A program made the position numbers and the translations under genes. From NCBI RefSeq assembly GCF_036227405.1, contig NZ_CP109473.1, positions 3,906,001-3,970,000 of the forward strand: 64,000 nt of DNA. The letters are read 5' to 3'. The DNA comes from Streptomyces sp. NBC_01460. GTDB lineage: Bacteria; Actinomycetota; Actinomycetes; Streptomycetales; Streptomycetaceae. Below the pieces are notes generated by a model that was not told where the DNA came from, did no database searches, and saw only the letters and a program-made list of their open reading frames with translations. This document shows, piece by piece, positions 1 through 7,987 of this stretch; the first letter of the stretch is position 1, and every line of letters begins with the position of its first letter.

Positions 1-735
1 CTGCTCCACCTTGCCCACCAGGTCGGCACCCACATCGGCGGCCTTGGTGAAGATGCCACCCCCGACCCTCATGAACATGGCGATCAGCGCGGCGCCGAGG
101 CCGAAACCCTCCAGCACCTTGGGCGCGTCGGCGGCGTAGACGAGCACCACGCAGGAGGCTCCCAGCAGGCCGAGACCCACCGTGATCATTCCGACCACTC
201 CACCTGTGCGAAAAGCGATCTTCATCGCTTTGTGCGAAACGGCGGTGAGATCCTTTTCCGGTTCCCCCTCCCCCGGAGTCGCCTCACGGGCGGCGGCGGC
301 CACGCGCACATTACTGCGCACGGCGAGCCGCATGCCGATGTATCCGGTGGCTGCCGAGAAAAGCGCACCCACCAGGAAGAACAGCGAGCGTCCGGCGCGC
401 TGCGACCAGTTGTCGGCGGGGAGCAGAAGGAGCAGGAAGAACACGACGACTGCGAAGACGCCGACAGTACGCAGTTGCCGGGCCAGATAGGCATTCGCGC
501 CTTCCTGGACCGCTGCCGCGATCTCTTTCATGCGTTCGGTGCCTTCGCCGGCCGCCAGCACCTGGCGTGTCAGCAGCTGGGCGACGACCAGTGCGGCGAG
601 GGCGACGACCGCGATGACGACGACGATCAGCCGGTTGCCATCGGTCAGCACTGCGGCCGCGAGTGGGGTGGAGCGGCCGGAAGGTACGGAAACATGCGCC
701 AGTTCTGCGAGTGGGGTGTTGAAGAACTCCGCCAT
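1..735 (-). CDS. hppA: Proton-translocating pyrophosphatase, N-terminal part (cut by left edge)
   Basis: Membrane H+-pyrophosphatase, which couples hydrolysis of cytoplasmic PPi to proton export. Only the first 245 codons are present; the catalytic remainder lies beyond the left edge. Hydrophobic helices sit near residues 36-56, 91-107, 117-137, 178-200 and 208-222, the conserved EGANAYLARQ is near residue 78, and the frame reaches the edge in the family signature GGGIFTKAADVGADLVGK. The ATG at 735 follows a strong AAGGAGG five bases upstream. The neighbours bldG and apgA are read on the same strand but are separated from it by a repeat-rich gap. Ion and K+ specificity cannot be judged from this part. 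Confidence 0.95.
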   Translation of the reverse strand, partial: MAEFFNTPLAELAHVSVPSGRSTPLAAAVLTDGNRLIVVVIAVVALAALVVAQLLTRQVLAAGEGTERMKEIAAAVQEGANAYLARQLRTVGVFAVVVFFLLLLLPADNWSQRAGRSLFFLVGALFSAATGYIGMRLAVRSNVRVAAAAREATPGEGEPEKDLTAVSHKAMKIAFRTGGVVGMITVGLGLLGASCVVLVYAADAPKVLEGFGLGAALIAMFMRVGGGIFTKAADVGADLVGKVEQ

Positions 736-939
736 ACGTCCTCCTTGACGCTGAGCGCTCAAGACGTGGACGGATTGTAGGGAGCAGAGCCTGATCAAAA
801 CAGTGGGTGGTCAATGAAATCGACTTTCGTCCGCCCAATGACAAATGATCTCGGACGCGATCGGACCCGAATGCAGTAATGGGACAGGAGCATGGCCGCA
901 TGGAATTTCCGGATACCACTGATCAGCAACAAGGCAAAG

Positions 940-958
940 GGCCCTGCTCAGCAGGGCC
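940..958. terminator. GC-rich palindrome near the apgA 3' side
   Basis: A perfect 9-bp inverted repeat (GGCCCTGCT / AGCAGGGCC) around one base. It could act as a terminator for minus-strand transcripts coming from bldG-apgA. The loop must be longer than one base in RNA, so the folded stem would be about 7 bp. No T-run follows. Confidence 0.4.
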
Positions 959-964
959 ACAGAA

Positions 965-984
965 CGTGATCACACGTGATCACA
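965..984. promoter_or_regulatory. Tandem copies of CGTGATCACA upstream of hppA
   Basis: Two exact head-to-tail copies of a 10-mer, each containing the palindrome GTGATCAC, lie about 230 bases upstream of the hppA start. One helical turn per copy is what a dimeric regulator binding twice on the same face would need. No regulator is identified; this is pattern evidence only. Confidence 0.3.
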
Positions 985-1194
985 CGATCGCCTCGAAGGC
1001 TGTGCCGACAAGGCGGCCCCCGGAAGCCGGAACGAAAAGTCGGGCGAACGGCGGGACGTACGGCTCCGCGGGTCCACGCGTGCCAGGAGCGCGCTCTACG
1101 GATGCCCCGGCCGACGGGAGCAGGAACCGGGGGAGGCGCCAGGCAGAACGGGACAGTCGGCCGTGACGGTCCGACGAGGCCCGATGCCGACACA

Positions 1195-1560
1195 AGGCGG
1201 TGGGCGGCAGCACGAGGCGGGAGGGCCGGCGCAAGGCGGGGGTGGGCGGCACGAGGCGGGGGGGGGCGGCGGCACGAGGCGGGGGTGGCCGACACGAGGC
1301 GGGGGGGCGGCGGCACGAGGCGGGGGTGGCCGACACGAGGCGGGGGGGGCGGCGGCACGAGGCGGGGGTGGGCGGCAGCGCGAGGCGGCGGGCGGCGGCA
1401 CAAGGCGGGAGGCCAGCATGAGGCTGGAGGGCCGGCACAAAGCGGAAGTGAGTCGTGAAAGGCCGAACGGCACCGCACCAGGCGGGGGCCGCGAAAGGCG
1501 CACCGGATCACGCGAGGCGGGGTGAACCGCTTCGAGCCGGAGCAGGACCGCGCGAGGCGG
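1195..1560. repeat. G-rich tandem repeats with core ACGAGGCGGG
   Basis: The core ACGAGGC recurs at 1251, 1274, 1294, 1315, 1335 and 1357, with degenerate copies on both sides and two copies of CGCGAGGCGGGG near 1511 and 1550. Spacing is 20-23 bases. Units alternate between a GGGTGGCCGAC type and a run of 7-9 Gs followed by CGGCGGC, so there is a higher-order period of about 41-42 bases (1274-1314 and 1315-1356). The G runs could form quadruplexes on the plus strand. The tract lies downstream of apgA. Confidence 0.85.
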
Positions 1561-1566
1561 GGTGGG

Positions 1567-2016
1567 TCAGGGAAGCACCACGGCGGGAGTCGTCGGCCAG
1601 GTCATACGGATCACTCCGCCGTCTGCCCCCGTGAGGACTTCCACGTCGTCGACCAAGCCGCTGATGACGGCGAGACCCATCTCGTCCTCGCTGTCGGCAT
1701 CCGTCTCCGGATCGTCCGGGCCACCTCCACCAGGCGTTCCCGGGAGGGAGGAGCCGCTTCCCGAAGCGACGAGCCCGTCGCCGACCTCGATGGAGAAGGC
1801 CTTCTCGTCCTCGGTCAGAACGACCGTGACGGGGGCGGCGATGTCATGGCTCCGATGCAGCCCGACGGCACGGCTGCACGCCTCGCCGACCGCAAGTCTG
1901 ACCTCGTCGAGCACCGCCTCGTCGACGCCGGCCCGGCGCGCCACGGCGGCTGCCACGAGGCGGGCCGTCCTGACGTGTTCAGGCTGAGCGCTGAAGCGGA
2001 GTTCAACGGTTGGCAT
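1567..2016 (-). CDS. apgA: ATP-binding anti-sigma factor, partner of BldG (RsbW-like)
   Basis: A 149-residue GHKL-type (HATPase_c_2) protein of the RsbW/SpoIIAB anti-sigma class. The N-box EVRLAVGEACSRAV is near residues 33-46 and the G1-like region (IEVGDGL) near 76. Between the ATPase boxes a Gly/Asp/Glu-rich insertion replaces the usual tight loop. I chose the ATG at 2016 because GAGGGGGA lies just upstream. The gene is downstream of bldG on the same strand with 204 bases between. From established work on S. coelicolor, the equivalent protein (SCO3548, ApgA) binds BldG in a partner-switching circuit; the sigma target is not evident from this window. Confidence 0.85.
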   Translation of the reverse strand: MPTVELRFSAQPEHVRTARLVAAAVARRAGVDEAVLDEVRLAVGEACSRAVGLHRSHDIAAPVTVVLTEDEKAFSIEVGDGLVASGSGSSLPGTPGGGGPDDPETDADSEDEMGLAVISGLVDDVEVLTGADGGVIRMTWPTTPAVVLP

Positions 2017-2220
2017 GCCATCCCCCTCGAACGTATGGGCGTGCGTCTCAGGGGCCCGGGCGTGGCGCCCGGTACCCCTGCTCATTCTCCTCCAGGAACC
2101 GACGAAGCCGGCAGCCGACCACATGGTCGACCACCTGCCCCTGGCGGCCCGCCTGCTGCCGCCTGCCGGTCCGTCACTGCGTGCCTGTCGGCCTGGGAGC
2201 TGCCGGCCTGCACCCGACCG

Positions 2221-2574
2221 TCAGTCGGTAGCCGCGACAGCCTCGTCGACCGAGGTGTGAATGGGAAACACCTTGGTCAGACCTGTGATCCGGAAGATCT
2301 TGAGAATGCGCTCCTGGTTGCAGACCAGGCGCAGCGAGCCCTCATGGGCCCGGACACGCTTCAAGCCGCCCACGAGCACGCCGAGGCCGGTGGAGTCGAG
2401 GAAGTCGACGCCTTCCATGTCGACAACCAAGTGGTAGCTGCCGTCATTCACCAACTCGACCAACTGCTCGCGCAGCTTGGGCGCGGTATACACATCAATC
2501 TCGCCACCGACCTCGACGACCGTACGGTCGCCACCAGGGCCGGACACATTGCGAGTCGACAGGGACAGGTCCAC
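2221..2574 (-). CDS. bldG: Anti-sigma factor antagonist BldG
   Basis: A 117-residue STAS-domain protein of the SpoIIAA/RsbV class, nearly identical to Streptomyces BldG, which is required for aerial mycelium and antibiotic production. The phosphorylation loop DSTGLGVL places the target serine at residue 61. When dephosphorylated, proteins of this class capture their cognate anti-sigma kinase, here most likely the downstream apgA product. The GTG start at 2574 has GGAGG four bases upstream. It is divergent from the helicase gene, whose start is only 79 bases away, so the two promoters must overlap or lie inside the genes. Confidence 0.95.
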   Translation of the reverse strand: MDLSLSTRNVSGPGGDRTVVEVGGEIDVYTAPKLREQLVELVNDGSYHLVVDMEGVDFLDSTGLGVLVGGLKRVRAHEGSLRLVCNQERILKIFRITGLTKVFPIHTSVDEAVAATD

Positions 2575-2653
2575 GGATCCTCCAGCACCTTGCTATCGAG
2601 CGGTCGCCCCTCGGTCTCCCCGACGGAGGCCAGGGGACGGATCGCCAGCCGCG

Positions 2654-5167
2654 ATGGCATTCAATCACTTACCAGCAGCCATGCACGACGCCTTGGGACC
2701 ATTGTCCGTCACGCCAGTGACACACTCGGTGCCGATGGCCAAGAATCACCGCCCCAGTCGACCACCCGAGAACGCGGGCTCGCGCCCCTCTCCCACGGTG
2801 GTTCTCGACCGGCTCGCCGCAGCGGCGGGCCGGGCAGCGCGCATCACTCATACGGAGCACTTGCCCCCGCGTGCGGGAACCCATGCCATCTGGCCGGATC
2901 GCATCCGGCCAGAAGTGATCTCGGCAATCAGCCGGGCCGGAATCGACCATCCGTGGACCCACCAGGCCGCCGCCGCCGAACACGCACTTGACGGCGAGTC
3001 CGTCGTCATCGCCACAGGGACGGCGTCCGGCAAGTCGCTCGCCTACCTCGCTCCGGTACTGAGTACCCTCCTCGACGGCTCGCATGCCCCGAACGGCCGA
3101 GGCACGACCGCCCTGTACCTCGCCCCCACCAAGGCACTGGCCGCCGACCAGCGTCGCGCGGTGAAGGCGCTGGCGGCGCCCCTCGGCTCCGCCGTCCGGC
3201 CGGCGGTCTACGACGGAGACACGCCGGTCGAAGAACGCGAATGGGTGCGTCAGTACGCCAATTACGTCCTGACCAACCCCGACATGCTCCATCGGGGCAT
3301 CCTCCCGTCCCACCCCCGCTGGGCCTCCTTCCTCCGCTCCCTGCGCTTCGTCGTCATCGACGAGTGCCACACCTACCGAGGCGTCTTCGGCTCCCACGTC
3401 GCCCAGGTGCTGCGCCGTCTCCGCCGCCTATGCGCCCGCTACGGCTCCGATCCCGTCTTCCTGCTCGCCTCGGCCACCGCGGCGCAGCCCTCGGTCGCCG
3501 CCGGCCGCCTGACGGGCCTGCCCGTCAAGGAGGTCTCCGACGACGCCTCGCCCCGGGGCGAGATGGTCTTCGCCCTCTGGGAACCGCCGCTGACCGAGCT
3601 GCACGGCGAGAAGGGGGCTCCCGTACGCCGTACCGCCACAGCCGAGACCGCCGATCTCCTGACCGACCTGACCCTCCAGGGCGTGCGGTCGGTCGCCTTC
3701 GTGCGCTCGCGGCGCGGCGCCGAACTCATCTCCGTCATCGCCAAGGAACGGCTGGCAGAGGTGGACCGCTCGTTGCCCGGGCGTGTCGCCGCCTATCGCG
3801 GCGGTTACCTGCCCGAGGAGCGCCGGGCCCTGGAACGAGCCCTGCACTCCGGGGAACTGCTCGGACTGGCCGCGACAACCGCCCTGGAGCTCGGCATCGA
3901 CGTCTCGGGGCTCGACGCCGTCGTCATCGCCGGCTACCCGGGCACCCGGGCCTCCCTCTGGCAGCAGGCCGGGCGTGCCGGGCGCGCGGGTCAGGGCGCC
4001 CTCGCCGTCCTCGTCGCCCGTGACGACCCGCTGGACACCTTCCTCGTCCACCACCCCGAGGCGCTCTTCCAGCAGCCCGTGGAGTCGACCGTCCTGGATC
4101 CGGACAACCCGTACGTCCTCGCCCCGCACCTGTGTGCCGCGGCGGCGGAAATGCCTCTCACCGAAGACGACATCGCGCTCTTCGGTCCGGCTGTGCCCGA
4201 ACTCCTGCCGCAGCTCGAAGCCGCGAAGCTGCTGCGGAGGCGGACGACAGGCTGGCACTGGACACGTCGCGAGCGCGCCGCCGACCTCACCGACATCCGC
4301 GGCGGCGGCGGTCGCCCGATCCAGATCGTCGAGGAGGGCACCGGCCGTCTGCTCGGAACCGTTGACGAAGCAGCCGCACACACCGCCGTGCACGAGGGCG
4401 CCGTCCACCTCCATCAGGGCCGGACGTACCTGGTCCGAAAGCTGGATCTGGAGGATTCGGTGGCGCTGGTGGAGGAAGCTGCCCCTCCGTATTCGACCAA
4501 CGCCCGCGACACGACCGCGATCGCCGTGCTGGAGACCGACACCGAGATCCCCTGGGGCTCCGGGCGGCTCTGCTTCGGCTCCGTCGAGGTCACCAACCAG
4601 GTCGTCTCCTTCCTGCGCCGCCGGCTGATCACCGGAGAGGTCCTGGGCGAGACCAAGCTCGACCTGCCGCCCCGCACCCTGCGCACCCGTGCCGTGTGGT
4701 GGACGATCACCGAGGACCAGCTCGATGCGGCCCGGATCGGCCCCGAGATCCTCGGAGGTGCCCTCCACGCCGCCGAACACGCCTCCATCGGGATGCTGCC
4801 CCTCTTCGCCACCTGTGACCGCTGGGACATCGGTGGTGTCTCCGTCCCGCTGCACCCCGACACGCTCCTTCCCACGGTGTTCGTCTACGACGGCCACCCG
4901 GGAGGTGCCGGCTTCGCGGAGCGCGCCTTCCACACCGCCCGTACGTGGCTCACGGCCACACGTCAGGCCATCGCGTCCTGCGAGTGCGAGGCGGGCTGCC
5001 CTTCCTGCATCCAGTCCCCCAAGTGCGGGAACGGCAACGAGCCCCTGCACAAACGAGGCGCTGTTCGCCTCCTCACCGAACTGCTCAGAACCGCGCCACC
5101 GGATCTCGGGGAAAGGCCCCGGCCGCAGACCTCCCAGGAGCCCGGCCCGGAAGGAGCTGAGGGCTGA
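2654..5167 (+). CDS. DEAD/DEAH-box helicase with DUF1998 (YprA/MrfA type)
   Basis: An 837-residue superfamily 2 helicase. The Walker A region ATGTASGKSLAYL is near residues 120-132, the motif II variant DECH at 236-239, SATAAQP follows, and the C-terminal RecA lobe has QQAGRAGRAGQG. The end carries the DUF1998 Cys cluster (C776, C778, C782, C785 and one more), as in Bacillus MrfA, a mitomycin-repair helicase; a role in excision-independent repair is inferred by family. I chose the ATG reading MAFNHLP rather than the longer frame, which would run into bldG. The 3' end abuts the convergent TadE-like gene with 10 bases between. Confidence 0.9.
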   Translation: MAFNHLPAAMHDALGPLSVTPVTHSVPMAKNHRPSRPPENAGSRPSPTVVLDRLAAAAGRAARITHTEHLPPRAGTHAIWPDRIRPEVISAISRAGIDHPWTHQAAAAEHALDGESVVIATGTASGKSLAYLAPVLSTLLDGSHAPNGRGTTALYLAPTKALAADQRRAVKALAAPLGSAVRPAVYDGDTPVEEREWVRQYANYVLTNPDMLHRGILPSHPRWASFLRSLRFVVIDECHTYRGVFGSHVAQVLRRLRRLCARYGSDPVFLLASATAAQPSVAAGRLTGLPVKEVSDDASPRGEMVFALWEPPLTELHGEKGAPVRRTATAETADLLTDLTLQGVRSVAFVRSRRGAELISVIAKERLAEVDRSLPGRVAAYRGGYLPEERRALERALHSGELLGLAATTALELGIDVSGLDAVVIAGYPGTRASLWQQAGRAGRAGQGALAVLVARDDPLDTFLVHHPEALFQQPVESTVLDPDNPYVLAPHLCAAAAEMPLTEDDIALFGPAVPELLPQLEAAKLLRRRTTGWHWTRRERAADLTDIRGGGGRPIQIVEEGTGRLLGTVDEAAAHTAVHEGAVHLHQGRTYLVRKLDLEDSVALVEEAAPPYSTNARDTTAIAVLETDTEIPWGSGRLCFGSVEVTNQVVSFLRRRLITGEVLGETKLDLPPRTLRTRAVWWTITEDQLDAARIGPEILGGALHAAEHASIGMLPLFATCDRWDIGGVSVPLHPDTLLPTVFVYDGHPGGAGFAERAFHTARTWLTATRQAIASCECEAGCPSCIQSPKCGNGNEPLHKRGAVRLLTELLRTAPPDLGERPRPQTSQEPGPEGAEG

Positions 5168-5177
5168 GGGCATCCGC

Positions 5178-5579
5178 CTACCCACGGTCCGCGGCGGACA
5201 ACGCCACCGCCGCGCGCAGCGCCGGCACGGGGATCTCCGCCGGCCCCGCCCTCGACCGGACCGCCGGTGCGTACGGACCGAAGCGCGCACGGGCCGTCAC
5301 GTCGGCGATCTCGCCCCGGACCCCGCAGCGCACGATCTCCGCTCCCTGGGCCTCAGCGACCTCTCTCGCCGCCCGGCACGCCGTTCCCGCGCCTCGCAGC
5401 GCCTGGTCGGCTGCGGCGAGCGCCGCCAGATCCGCCGCACCACCGGCTCTGTGCCGCACGGCCACAGCCTGGCCGAGAGCGAGCACCACGGCGAACACCG
5501 CGCAGAGCGTCGCCGTCGTGACGGCGGCCCAGACCGTCGCCAGCCCTTGGTCCCCCGTGCCACCCCTCGGCCTCCTCAC
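5178..5579 (-). CDS. TadE/TadG-like secreted pseudopilin (Rv3654c type)
   Basis: Last gene of the Tad-type locus; 133 residues. After a short basic leader the motif GDQGLATVWAAV opens a single hydrophobic helix (about residues 12-32), then an Ala-rich domain with two cysteines. This matches the class often annotated as helicase/secretion-neighbourhood TadE-like protein. I chose the GTG at 5579 because it overlaps the stop of the upstream tadE gene as GTGA, which implies translational coupling. It is presumably exported or membrane-anchored through the pilin-like N-terminus. Its exact function is unknown in any actinomycete I can recall. Confidence 0.8.
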   Translation of the reverse strand: MRRPRGGTGDQGLATVWAAVTTATLCAVFAVVLALGQAVAVRHRAGGAADLAALAAADQALRGAGTACRAAREVAEAQGAEIVRCGVRGEIADVTARARFGPYAPAVRSRAGPAEIPVPALRAAVALSAADRG

Positions 5580-5956
5580 AGGTCGGCTCCCACCGTCTCC
5601 TCGGCCAGAGCGACCGCCTCGGCGCTCAGAGTCAGGGCCAGTGGGCCGGGCCCCGGCGTCGGCGCCTCCACCCGTACCCGCCACAACTCCCCGACCCGCT
5701 CCACCGCGACCCGGGCCCTGCCAGGCGCCGCTTCCCGCGCCGCGGTCCGTACCGCGTGTTCCGGCTCAGACCGGGCCGCAGCCCGCGCTCCTGCCCGTGC
5801 GGCGTCCACACAGCGAATCTGATCCGCGGCCGCCGCCAGCGCCCAGACGAGAGCGAGCACGAAGGCCACCAGCACAGGGAGAGCCATGGCGGCCTCCGCC
5901 GTCACCGCGCCGCCGTCACGGCACCGGCCCCTCCGCCGCACCTCAGAACTTCGCAT
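5576..5956 (-). CDS. TadE-family minor pseudopilin
   Basis: A 126-residue protein with a basic leader ending in GGAVTAEAAMALP. This fits the prepilin rule of Gly at -1 and Glu at +5, followed by one membrane helix (residues 23-43). The rest is an Ala/Arg-rich extracellular domain with one visible cysteine near residue 49. TadE proteins are minor pilins of the Tad (tight adherence) secretion/pilus apparatus. It overlaps the pilin-like gene upstream by 14 bases and the next gene by 4, so the whole set is probably one transcript. Confidence 0.85.
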   Translation of the reverse strand: MRSSEVRRRGRCRDGGAVTAEAAMALPVLVAFVLALVWALAAAADQIRCVDAARAGARAAARSEPEHAVRTAAREAAPGRARVAVERVGELWRVRVEAPTPGPGPLALTLSAEAVALAEETVGADL

Positions 5957-6194
5957 CGAGGGCGTCCTTGATCAGCGACTGGAGCGCCGACAACACCGCT
6001 CCGCTGGTCACCACCTTGTAGAGGACCGCCGCGAAGGCGCAGGCGGCGATGGTCCCCACCGCGTACTCGGAGGTCGTCATCCCCCGGTCGAGGCAGACGC
6101 GCCGGGCACTCCTGCCGAACCTCGCCTCCCAGATTCGGCGCAGCCCACGCAGCCCACGTTGAAACAGCCACACCGCTTTCATTCCAACCCCCAT
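5943..6194 (-). CDS. DUF4244 Flp-like prepilin
   Basis: An 83-residue small protein with a basic leader and then GMTTSEYAVGT followed by a hydrophobic stretch to about residue 68. G-XXXX-EY is the Flp/type IVb prepilin processing signature, so the mature subunit would begin at Met39. I infer it is the major structural subunit of this Tad-type locus. The first ATG (6194) lies inside a 13-base direct repeat; the ATG four codons later (6182) has a slightly better upstream purine run (GGGGTTGGA) and could be the true start. No prepilin peptidase is encoded in the window. Confidence 0.8.
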   Translation of the reverse strand: MGVGMKAVWLFQRGLRGLRRIWEARFGRSARRVCLDRGMTTSEYAVGTIAACAFAAVLYKVVTSGAVLSALQSLIKDALDAKF

Positions 6195-6218
6195 GGTCAG
6201 ATCTCATGGTCAGATCTC
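6193..6218. repeat. Tandem 13-bp duplication at the DUF4244 start
   Basis: ATGGTCAGATCTC occurs twice head to tail. On the minus strand each copy ends in CCAT, and one of them supplies the start codon of the pilin gene. It looks like a recent local duplication that may have changed the leader of that gene. Confidence 0.7.
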
Positions 6219-6320
6219 GCGTCGTCTCGTTCGGAACTTCGGTCAAGGTCGAGGTCGAGGTCGAGCACTACGAACAGGCCGGGCCACGGTCCGGGGGGAG
6301 CTTCGGGAGCTTCCGCCCGT

Positions 6321-7115
6321 TCAGTTGCCGTGCAGCAGCCCCGTCGCAAGTCCGATCACCACCGGTGCCACACCCACCGCCAGAAAGGCGGGCAGAAAGC
6401 AGAGCCCCACCGGCGCGGTGATCAGCACACCCGCCCGCTGCGCCCGTGCCACGGCCGCACTCGCCCGCTCGGCACGCATCTCATCGGCGATCCGGGACAC
6501 GGGCTCCGCCGCAGGCGCTCCCGTAGTCGCGGCGCGCTCCAGGCAGCGGGCCAAGGGCGCGGCGCCGGGTATCTCCCCGAACCGCCCCCACGCCTCGGCC
6601 GGTTCACCGCCGAGCAGGAGCTCGGCCGCCGTACGGGCCAGCTGTTCGCCGACCGGGCCGGCCATGGATTCACCGACCGCCTCCGCCGCGTCCCTCGGTC
6701 CGGCACCCGCCGAGATGCAGGACGCCAACAGATCCGCTGCGAGGGGCAGCTGCCGAGCGACCGAGGCAGCCTCCGCGTCCCGGGCGACGGCCTGCCGCCC
6801 TCTCCTGGTGTCGTGCCACCACCGCACTCCGAACGCCACCACGAGGCCGACCACGCAACCGGCCGGTCCGCCGACGAGGATCCAACCGGTCGCCCAGGCC
6901 GTCAGGAAGACCATCCACCGCCGGGCGCTGCTTCCGCCCGACGCCGTCAGGCCGGGCCACCCCCGCTTCCTCGCGCTCGGGCGGCAGTCGGTCAGCAGCG
7001 CACCCCGCCTCCGCACGGCCCGCTCACGCCGTCGGGTGGTGATCAGCAGGGCGAGATACGCGGCTGTGCCCAGCACCGTGCCGGCAGTTCCCAGGCTCTC
7101 CGCCGGACCAGGCAT
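6321..7115 (-). CDS. tadC: TadC-like inner-membrane platform protein (T2SSF)
   Basis: A 264-residue type II secretion F-family protein. Hydrophobic segments are near residues 8-25, 68-100 and 235-262, with the T2SSF cytoplasmic domain between (LAADLLASCISAGAGPRDA and the later GAPAAEPVSRIADEM). TadB/TadC pairs form the membrane platform on which the TadA ATPase acts. I preferred the ATG at 7115, whose spacing to GGAGG is about 10 bases, over the GTG at 7124, which overlaps the tadB stop but sits one base from the same GGAGG. About 125 bases separate it from the pilin gene downstream. Confidence 0.85.
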   Translation of the reverse strand: MPGPAESLGTAGTVLGTAAYLALLITTRRRERAVRRRGALLTDCRPSARKRGWPGLTASGGSSARRWMVFLTAWATGWILVGGPAGCVVGLVVAFGVRWWHDTRRGRQAVARDAEAASVARQLPLAADLLASCISAGAGPRDAAEAVGESMAGPVGEQLARTAAELLLGGEPAEAWGRFGEIPGAAPLARCLERAATTGAPAAEPVSRIADEMRAERASAAVARAQRAGVLITAPVGLCFLPAFLAVGVAPVVIGLATGLLHGN

Positions 7116-7120
7116 CCCGT

Positions 7121-7987
7121 TCACGCCTCCGCCGCCCGTACGATCCGCGCGGCCCAGACGAGGCCCGCGGCCTCCAGGAGGCCTCCCGCCGCCAAACAGA
7201 CGAGTCCGCCCGGGCTGTGCAGCAGAACCCGCAGGGGGTCCGCCCCGAGCGCCGCCCCCAGCCCCATCCCCATCACGGGAAGCAACGCCAGGACCGCGAC
7301 CGTCGACCACGCCCCTGCCAATTGCGCCCGCAGCTCCTCCCGTCGGCGCCTCTCGCCCCGCAGCGCACTCTCCAGACGCGCCAGACCTGCCGCGAGCCCC
7401 GCTCCGCCATCCACGGCCACACGCCAGCAGGCCGCCATCCCCGCCAGACCGTCGAGACCGGGGCCGCTCGCCGCCTGACGCAGCGCGCCGGGCACGTCGC
7501 CGCCGAACCGCGCAGCGGCCAGTACAGCGGACTCGGCCGCTCCCAGCGCTCCGGCGCCCCGTGCGGCGGCGAGCAAGGCCTCTCCGGGCTCACGCCCCGC
7601 GCGCAGCTCGCCCACCACGGCGCCACAGAGTGACATCACCGCGTCGGTCGCCTGCTCACGCCCACGCCGCCGTGCTCTCCGTCGCCGCCACCGCCTCACT
7701 AGCGGGATCGCCACGGCTCCCGCGAGAAGGGGGAGCACCGAGTCGCCCAGCGCAGCGAGAAGGGCCGCCACAGGGGCACACAGCCATTCCTTCCGCCCCT
7801 CGAAGAGCGTGCGCAGCATCCCCCCGGCCGCAGGGACCCACCGCGCATCCCGTCCTTGTCGCATCAGAGCCCGCGCTCGTCGTGCCCCCGGGTCCCGCGC
7901 CACAGCCAAACCCCCTGCCAGTCCCGTGCAACCCGCCATGACCCAGCCGGGGATCTGCGTCAGGCAGCCGGAGCCCGCCCCCGTCAC
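7121..7987 (-). CDS. tadB: TadB-like inner-membrane platform protein (T2SSF)
   Basis: A 288-residue T2SSF-domain protein with N-terminal hydrophobic segments (about residues 10-30 and 65-95), a central cytoplasmic region with VVGELRAGREPGEAL, and two C-terminal helices (about 215-235 and 255-280). It pairs with TadC to anchor the TadA motor. The GTG start at 7987 overlaps the tadA stop as GTGA; the frame is open further upstream but that stretch is antisense-like Arg/Gly-rich sequence inside tadA. Assignment to TadB rather than TadC rests on position after tadA. Confidence 0.85.
   Translation of the reverse strand: MTGAGSGCLTQIPGWVMAGCTGLAGGLAVARDPGARRARALMRQGRDARWVPAAGGMLRTLFEGRKEWLCAPVAALLAALGDSVLPLLAGAVAIPLVRRWRRRRARRRGREQATDAVMSLCGAVVGELRAGREPGEALLAAARGAGALGAAESAVLAAARFGGDVPGALRQAASGPGLDGLAGMAACWRVAVDGGAGLAAGLARLESALRGERRRREELRAQLAGAWSTVAVLALLPVMGMGLGAALGADPLRVLLHSPGGLVCLAAGGLLEAAGLVWAARIVRAAEA

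Larger units (their letters stand above)
736..1566. other. Gene-poor gap between hppA and apgA
   Basis: No convincing gene in 830 bases. The left 200 bases should hold the hppA promoter (minus strand). The rest holds a short palindrome (940-958), a tandem 10-mer (965-984) and a G-rich repeat tract (about 1195-1560). Long open frames here, on both strands, are composed of Arg/Gly/Pro/Ala-rich translations of the repeats and are not credible proteins. Confidence 0.7.

Noticed and set aside
948..1511. Long open frames across the G-rich repeat tract on both strands
   Set aside because: Arg/Pro/Gly/Ala-rich translations of the tandem repeat; no SD, all frames open because of composition.
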